The notes under the pieces: model-generated
The model's database searches: none
What the model was told of the DNA's origin: nothing
The model's input: only the letters and a program-made list of their open reading frames with translations
Assembly (NCBI GenBank): GCA_947303695.1
Contig: CAMYYX010000050.1
Span: forward strand, 1-11,750
DNA length: 11,750 bases
Source of the DNA: an uncultured Prevotellaceae bacterium
GTDB lineage: Bacteria; Bacteroidota; Bacteroidia; Bacteroidales; Bacteroidaceae
Direction: 5' to 3'
Shown here: in pieces, positions 7,463 to 11,750 of the stretch
Layout: every line of letters starts with the position of its first letter
How positions within the stretch are numbered: position 1 is the stretch's first letter
Position numbers and translations under genes: made by a program

Positions 7463-8146
7463 ATGCTTTACGTTGTACCTACACCGGTAGGAAATATGGA
7501 GGACATGACGTTCAGGGCCATCAAGGTGCTGAAAGAGGTGGATTTTATCCTTGCTGAGGATACACGTACCTCGTCGGTGTTACTCCACCATTTCGACATC
7601 AAGAACGAACTGCACTCACACCATAAGTTCAACGAACATCAAACGTGTCAGAAGGTCGTAGAGCGATTATTGGCGGGTCAGACGGCAGCGCTCATCAGCG
7701 ATGCAGGTACACCAGGTATCAGCGATCCAGGATTCATGCTGGTACGCGAGTGCGTGAAGAACGGCATCGAGGTGCAGACGCTTCCTGGTGCTACGGCTTT
7801 TGTACCAGCTCTGGTGTCATCCGGACTTCCTTGCGATAAGTTCGTTTTCGAAGGCTTCTTGCCGCAGAAGAAAGGTCGTCAGAAGCGACTGGGTGAACTG
7901 AAGGACGAGACCCGCACCATCGTGTTCTACGAATCACCCTATAGGGTGGTGAAGACCCTTGAGCAGTTTGCAGAAGTGTTTGGTGAGGAACGCCCTGTAT
8001 CGTGTTGTCGTGAGATTTCCAAGATTCACGAGGAGAGTGTCCGCGGAACCGTAGCAGAGGTGCTTCAGCATTTCAAGGAACACGAACCTAAAGGAGAATT
8101 TGTGATTGTACTTGGAGGGAAGAACGAAGAGAGAGAGAAAGAATAA
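7463..8146 (+). CDS. rsmI: 16S rRNA (cytidine(1402)-2'-O)-methyltransferase RsmI
   Basis: The 227-residue cytoplasmic protein belongs to the tetrapyrrole methylase fold and transfers a methyl group from S-adenosylmethionine to the 2'-O of C1402 in 16S rRNA, tuning the ribosomal P site. Motifs visible: PTPVGNMEDMTFRA at residues 6-19, AEDTRT (31-36), LISDAGTPGISDPG (77-90, the cofactor loop), LPGATAF (107-113), FEGFLPQKKGRQK (129-141) and YESPYR (156-161). It is shorter than the Escherichia coli enzyme (about 286 residues) because it lacks the extra C-terminal helical extension; short forms are usual in Bacteroidetes. The ATG at 7463 puts the protein directly on the beta-strand LYVVPTPVG expected at the family N-terminus. 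It follows the CotH-family gene after a repeat-filled 51-base gap and precedes the coiled-coil lipoprotein gene by 40 bases. Confidence 0.96.
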   Translation: MLYVVPTPVGNMEDMTFRAIKVLKEVDFILAEDTRTSSVLLHHFDIKNELHSHHKFNEHQTCQKVVERLLAGQTAALISDAGTPGISDPGFMLVRECVKNGIEVQTLPGATAFVPALVSSGLPCDKFVFEGFLPQKKGRQKRLGELKDETRTIVFYESPYRVVKTLEQFAEVFGEERPVSCCREISKIHEESVRGTVAEVLQHFKEHEPKGEFVIVLGGKNEEREKE

Positions 8147-8186
8147 ATAGAGTTAATAATTAATAACAAAAAAGTTAAATGAGATT

Positions 8187-9044
8187 ATGAAAAAAAGTTT
8201 GCTTTTAATCGCATGTGCTGCGATGTTGGTATCATGCGAACAAATGTTTAAAGGAAGTAAAGTGTCAGAAGAGGATGCCAAGTTGGATTCGCTTCAGAGT
8301 CTGCTTGACCAGAAAGACACAGAGCTAAATGAAATGATGGATGCCTTCAATGAGATTCAGGAAGGATTTGATGCCATCAACGAAGCAGAAGGCCGTGTGA
8401 ACCTGCTCAGCGAAAATGCAGAAGGTAACGATGTGCAGGCTAATATTGCCGAGAACATGGAGTTCATCGAGAACACTTTGTTGGAAAACCGTCGTAAAAT
8501 CGAGGATTTGCAGCAGAAGCTCAAATCAAGCAGTGTGAATGCTAGCAAGATGCAGGCTGCTATCAACAAACTCACAGAGCAGTTGGAGCAGAAGACCAAA
8601 GAACTTGACGACTTGCGTCAGCAGATTGCAGAGCGCGACATCAAGATTGTGGAACTGGGTCAGTCTGTTCAGAATCTGCAAGAAGAGAACTCACAAGTGA
8701 GAGCAGAAAGCGAAATGAACGCTGAGATTGCCAAGAATCAGGATGCACAGCTGAATACCGCTTGGTATATGTTTGGAACCACGAAAGAGTTGAAGCAGCA
8801 TCGTATCCTCGTTGATGGTGATGTGTTGAAGTCAAAGGACTTTGATGCTGACTACTTCACCAAGATCGACATTCGTAAGGTGAATGTGATTCCGCTCAAT
8901 TCAAAGTCTGCAAAACTGCTGACTACTCACCCAGAAGGTTCTTACTCGTTGTTGAAGGACTCAAAGGGTGAATACACATTGCGAATCACCAACGCAGCAG
9001 AGTTCTGGAGCGTTTCCAAGTATCTCGTCATCCGAGTGAAATAA
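8187..9044 (+). CDS. Coiled-coil lipoprotein, Cbp1-like putative adhesin family
   Basis: A 285-residue predicted lipoprotein. Lipobox L14-V-S-C17 follows MKKSLLLIACAAM, so C17 would be lipidated and the protein tethered to the envelope. Residues about 28-185 form a long heptad-rich coiled coil (KIEDLQQKL, KLTEQLEQKTKELDDLRQQ). The compact C-terminal domain (about 188-285: LNTAWYMFGTTKELK, DYFTKIDIR, STHP-like LLTTHPEGSYSL, FWSVSKYLVIRVK) matches, from memory, a lipoprotein family widespread in Bacteroidales that databases name after Bacteroides fragilis Cbp1, a collagen-binding glycoprotein adhesin. That functional name comes from one homologue; adhesion here is inference. DSL at residues 34-36 fits the Bacteroides O-glycosylation motif. 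It lies 40 bases after rsmI with no TAnnTTTG promoter visible in the gap, so it is probably co-transcribed, and it ends 7 bases before a strong terminator. Confidence 0.85.
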   Translation: MKKSLLLIACAAMLVSCEQMFKGSKVSEEDAKLDSLQSLLDQKDTELNEMMDAFNEIQEGFDAINEAEGRVNLLSENAEGNDVQANIAENMEFIENTLLENRRKIEDLQQKLKSSSVNASKMQAAINKLTEQLEQKTKELDDLRQQIAERDIKIVELGQSVQNLQEENSQVRAESEMNAEIAKNQDAQLNTAWYMFGTTKELKQHRILVDGDVLKSKDFDADYFTKIDIRKVNVIPLNSKSAKLLTTHPEGSYSLLKDSKGEYTLRITNAAEFWSVSKYLVIRVK

Positions 9045-9051
9045 ACACACA

Positions 9052-9085
9052 AAAAAATGGTCTGCAAAACTGCAGGCCATTTTTT
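9052..9085. terminator. Strong bidirectional intrinsic terminator
   Basis: A 15-bp stem pairs 9052-9066 with 9071-9085 (core TGGTCTGCA/TGCAGGCCA with one T-G pair, flanked by six A-T pairs) around an AAAC loop. The T6 run on the + strand and the complementary A7 run, which becomes T7 on the - strand, give a poly-U tail in both directions. It serves the coiled-coil lipoprotein gene (stop at 9044) and the leftward operon ending at 9105. Confidence 0.9.
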
Positions 9086-9104
9086 GTAATAAGGAAAGTC
9101 TACC

Positions 9105-9545
9105 TTAATACTTTCTGAACGTCAGCGTATAGAGCGAATTCCTCAGAATCATATCGTCTTTCGTAAGCTTCAGGAAGGCGTAGCGTCCTTCGGGTGCACA
9201 GCCGTAGATGGCAAGCGAATCAATGGGCTCTTCACGATCGAGTGGACGATGATACACCTTATCTATATATAAGGAGTCGTTAGTCTTGTGAAAATACGAA
9301 AGGTGCCAAGTGTCGTATTCATTGTCATAATCGCGCATTTGCAGGATGCTCAGTTTCACGGCATAGAAGATTTTATGTGTATAGCGTGTACCGATGATTG
9401 TCCCATCAGCATTACTGCGCCACTCTGTCATCTGCCAGTTGCCGTCGAAGTCTCCGTTTTCGTCTGTTTTGTTGCACGACAGACTCAGTATCCACGGAGC
9501 GAGAATACAGAACACGATAGTTAATGTATGTTTGATATCTTTCAT
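9105..9545 (-). CDS. Small lipocalin-like lipoprotein, function unknown
   Basis: A 146-residue predicted lipoprotein. A hydrophobic signal ends in S21-L-S-C24, an acceptable lipobox, so the mature chain starts at C24 and is membrane anchored. The remainder is beta-rich: DGNWQMTEWRSN near residues 34-45, then strands through YAVKLSILQMRD and WHLSYFHKTNDSLYI, and a final LTKDDMILRNSLYTLTFRKY. The opening GxWxMTEW strand and the closing L-x-F-R-K strand resemble the small lipocalin-like lipoproteins common in Bacteroidales, whose ligands are unknown. It is the last gene of the leftward rny-wzi run, 28 bases after the Wzi-like gene's stop, and is followed at once by the terminator at 9052-9085. 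Co-transcription with an outer-membrane protein suggests an envelope role, but nothing in the sequence proves it. Confidence 0.8.
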   Translation of the reverse strand: MKDIKHTLTIVFCILAPWILSLSCNKTDENGDFDGNWQMTEWRSNADGTIIGTRYTHKIFYAVKLSILQMRDYDNEYDTWHLSYFHKTNDSLYIDKVYHRPLDREEPIDSLAIYGCAPEGRYAFLKLTKDDMILRNSLYTLTFRKY

Positions 9546-9573
9546 TTTTCGTCTTTTTTTCGGGCAGGCTACT

Positions 9574-11067
9574 TTACCTGAGAATCCCTTCCTTTCTGAT
9601 GGTCAGCGAACCGCCTGTACTTTTCTGGAGTAAATCACCACGGTTTATACCGAACGCACCCGTCACAGACCAACCCTTCAGTCGCTGAGGCTTAAAGGTC
9701 AATTCGCCTAACCAGAAATCGTTATACTTGGTATCTATGAGTGGGTAGTCGTAGTTTCCCCATGAACGGACGTGAGTGTACAGAATACGATAGTGAATGG
9801 CTGGTATCGGATCACCCGATATGGCCAGATGCAAAGCTCTGATTCGGCTGTGTCGGGTTGAGATTTGCTTTGAGTCGTTATAGGTCGGAGACAGGAGTAA
9901 TGGGTTACCGTTGTTCAATCCCCAATGCTGCCAGGCACCATATATCATGTGCTGGTAGTAGTTGTCCTTTCCGCTTATCTGAATCGGGAGTCGGTCTGTC
10001 GCATCATGATAGACGGCACTCGTCTGGTCCTTCGTGCAGATGAACTCTGCCAGCGCTGTGCTGACGAACGGATTCTTGGGCAGATGTGCTTCGATGCCCC
10101 ATGTCATATCCTTCCATCCGTATTGCAGGAAGAGTTGTGAGTGGTCTTCGAAGAAGTGCTGGAAATAACCTCTTACCGACCAACCTTTACCCTGATAGTT
10201 CAGGTTTCCGTACCAACTGCCTACATGGTTTCCTTCTACGTTCTTGAAGTCTCCGTCGTTAGGGTCAGAACCACCGAAAGCAAGTGCGTTCCAATAGCTC
10301 TTCAGCCCGTTGTTCATGTTCACGTACGACAGGTCGATATACATGGTGTCGTCTTTACGCTGTCGCAGGTTCCATGCATCACCACCGAACTCACAATCCA
10401 CACGGATGCCTCCTGTGAAGGTGACTGGTAGTTTCTTCTCGTTACCGATCTTGAAATAGAGGGCTTTGCTGTGATAGTGTGAGTTTTGGGTATATGGGTT
10501 CTTCGGCTTTACGAAATTCCTTCTCCAACTGTTGTCCGTAAACCATCCGTATGCGATATGACCTTTCACGCCCAACCATCCGTTCGTTCCAGGAACATCC
10601 CAGTAGTCGGGCAGTTCCAGACGTATCTGAGGGATTGGACGTGAGTTGTTACTCATGACCATATCGCCCGTGCTGAGTTCCGGATTGGCAAACTCCATCG
10701 GGAGCTCTTTTGCTCCCACCATGAGTTTCAGCTTTTGGTATCGCACCTCACCGTACAGCTGCTGTATGTTGAAGTCCGAAGTGTGGTTGTGTGCGACAGG
10801 TATATCCAGACCGTAGCCGATTGCCCACTTGCGGGTCGAGTCTGCTTCGATACCGCGTTTGATGATTGCTCTCACATAACCTGAACGTGGGTCGGTCGAC
10901 GATACTCCGTATTTGTTGCTGGTGAACCAGAACGGAGCAACATCGCCGTTACTTGTTTCCCCATGCATTTCGACGGCATACGTGATGTCCTCCCCAAGTC
11001 GTGACACCTGGGCGCTACATAGCGTCGTCGCAGCAAATAGGAATATGAATAGCAATCGTCTCATCAT
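9574..11067 (-). CDS. Capsule assembly Wzi-family outer-membrane protein
   Basis: A 497-residue predicted outer-membrane beta-barrel. The Sec signal MMRRLLFIFLFAATTLCSA is probably cleaved before Q20. The motif APFWFTSNKYGV (residues 44-55) is typical of the Bacteroidetes branch of the Wzi family, and the rest alternates aromatic and glycine residues across many predicted strands (YGEVRYQKLKLMVGAKELPMEF after about residue 104; GWLGVKGHIAYGWF; WSVRGYFQHFF; MTWGIEAHLP). In Escherichia coli, Wzi is an 18-strand outer-membrane lectin that holds group 1 capsule on the cell surface. Bacteroidetes members are annotated by homology and their ligand is untested. There is no capsule locus in view. The start overlaps a double ATG (11067 and 11064), so the exact first Met is uncertain by one codon. 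The ATG lies 3 bases after the rny stop, indicating translational coupling. Confidence 0.88.
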   Translation of the reverse strand: MMRRLLFIFLFAATTLCSAQVSRLGEDITYAVEMHGETSNGDVAPFWFTSNKYGVSSTDPRSGYVRAIIKRGIEADSTRKWAIGYGLDIPVAHNHTSDFNIQQLYGEVRYQKLKLMVGAKELPMEFANPELSTGDMVMSNNSRPIPQIRLELPDYWDVPGTNGWLGVKGHIAYGWFTDNSWRRNFVKPKNPYTQNSHYHSKALYFKIGNEKKLPVTFTGGIRVDCEFGGDAWNLRQRKDDTMYIDLSYVNMNNGLKSYWNALAFGGSDPNDGDFKNVEGNHVGSWYGNLNYQGKGWSVRGYFQHFFEDHSQLFLQYGWKDMTWGIEAHLPKNPFVSTALAEFICTKDQTSAVYHDATDRLPIQISGKDNYYQHMIYGAWQHWGLNNGNPLLLSPTYNDSKQISTRHSRIRALHLAISGDPIPAIHYRILYTHVRSWGNYDYPLIDTKYNDFWLGELTFKPQRLKGWSVTGAFGINRGDLLQKSTGGSLTIRKEGILR

Positions 11068-11070
11068 GGA

Positions 11071-11750
11071 TTATTTAGCAAAGCTGATGGCGCGAGTTTC
11101 ACGGATGACGGTAATCTTCACCTGTCCTGGGTAAGTCATCTCGTCCTGAATTTTCTTAGCGATATCGTTGCTGAGGATTTCTGTCTCAGCATCTGTGATC
11201 TTGTCGGCACCTACGATGACACGCAGCTCACGACCAGCCTGGATGGCATAGGTCTTGGTCACACCAGGATAGCTCATAGCCAGTTCCTCAAGGTCGTGCA
11301 GACGTTTGATGTATGCTTCGACGATTTCACGACGGGCACCAGGACGAGCACCTGAGATGGCATCGCACACCTGTACGATAGGGGCGAGTAGGGTAGTCAT
11401 CTCCATCTCGTCGTGGTGAGCTCCGATAGCGTTGCAGATGTCCGGTTTCTCCTTACACTGCTCAGCCAGCTTGGCACCATAGAGTGCGTGTGGCGTCTCA
11501 GGGTCTTCATCAGGCACCTTACCTATATCGTGGAGCAGTCCGGCACGACGTGCTTTCTTGGGGTTCAGTCCCAGTTCGGCAGCCATGATGGCACACAGGT
11601 TTGCTGTTTCGCGTGCATGTTGCAGCAGGTTCTGTCCGTATGATGAACGGTATTTCATCTTACCGATGATACGGATCAGTTCAGGATGCAGACCATGGAT
11701 ACCCATATCGATAGCCGTACGTTTACCCGTTTCGATGATTTCCTCTTCCA
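11071..11750 (-). CDS. rny: Ribonuclease Y, C-terminal HD domain (5' end outside window)
   Basis: About 226 residues are visible; the reading frame runs open to the right edge, so the Met at 11706 is internal. RNase Y is an endoribonuclease that initiates mRNA decay. The full protein (about 510 residues) has an N-terminal membrane anchor, a coiled coil, a KH RNA-binding domain and a C-terminal HD catalytic domain. What is seen is the HD domain and the tail: EEEIIETGKRTAID, IHGLHPELIRIIGKMKYRSSYGQ in two parts, NLLQHARETA, and the metal-binding HD pair in LLHDIGK (11527-11532). Then come IGAHHDE, VCDAISGARPGARRE and GVTKTYAIQAGRELRVIV, and the protein ends in RAISFAK. All expected catalytic motifs in this part are intact. 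It heads a leftward run with the Wzi-like gene 3 bases downstream. Confidence 0.95.
   Translation of the reverse strand, partial: EEEIIETGKRTAIDMGIHGLHPELIRIIGKMKYRSSYGQNLLQHARETANLCAIMAAELGLNPKKARRAGLLHDIGKVPDEDPETPHALYGAKLAEQCKEKPDICNAIGAHHDEMEMTTLLAPIVQVCDAISGARPGARREIVEAYIKRLHDLEELAMSYPGVTKTYAIQAGRELRVIVGADKITDAETEILSNDIAKKIQDEMTYPGQVKITVIRETRAISFAK

Noticed and set aside
8179..8190. Three-codon upstream frame (ATG AGA TTA TGA) whose stop overlaps the ATG of the coiled-coil lipoprotein gene
   Set aside because: Such short frames arise readily by chance in AT-rich leaders, and there is no ribosome-binding site or conservation evidence to support a regulatory leader.
11707..11750. Treating the Met at 11706 as the start of a short HD-domain protein
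   Set aside because: The frame stays open to the window edge and the upstream codons (EEEIIETGKRTAID) match RNase Y, so the gene continues beyond the window.

Overview
The window looks like chromosomal DNA from a Bacteroidales bacterium, most likely Prevotella or a close relative. Four things support this. Both promoters I can see carry the Bacteroidetes -7 element TAnnTTTG, and Shine-Dalgarno sequences are weak or absent. The left edge holds what looks like the end of a type III glutamine synthetase. There are several short-signal lipoproteins and a surface protein ending in a Por/type IX secretion-like sorting domain. RNase Y sits next to a Bacteroidetes-type Wzi protein. The genus is an inference; no marker here fixes it.

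Layout, left to right. Bases 1-62 are the last codons of a probable glutamine synthetase III. Nineteen bases later comes a 605-codon + strand gene joining a PAP2 phosphatase domain to an outer-membrane beta-barrel. A convergent terminator (1927-1957) separates it from a - strand lipoprotein gene (1987-2619). A 283-bp AT-rich divergent region holds a promoter on each strand. The rightward promoter drives a 1502-codon cell-surface CotH-kinase protein with two lamin-tail domains, a Big2 Ig-like domain, a chitobiase-C-terminal-like domain and a C-terminal sorting domain. A short tandem repeat leads into rsmI (16S rRNA C1402 2'-O-methyltransferase). A coiled-coil lipoprotein of the Bacteroidetes Cbp1-like type follows. 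These three + strand genes end at a strong terminator (9052-9085).

The right quarter reads leftward as one apparent operon: rny (RNase Y, 5' end outside the window), then a Wzi-like outer-membrane protein starting 3 bases after the rny stop, then a small lipocalin-like lipoprotein 28 bases further on. It ends at the other face of the same terminator.

Most of the window is cell-envelope biology: a phosphatase-barrel, three lipoproteins, a giant secreted kinase-like protein and a Wzi-type barrel. Two RNA-related housekeeping genes (rsmI, rny) are interleaved. I see no tRNA, rRNA, CRISPR array, insertion sequence or phage gene. The most novel-looking items are the PAP2-barrel fusion and the multidomain CotH surface protein. 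Neither amounts to an obvious new multi-gene system.
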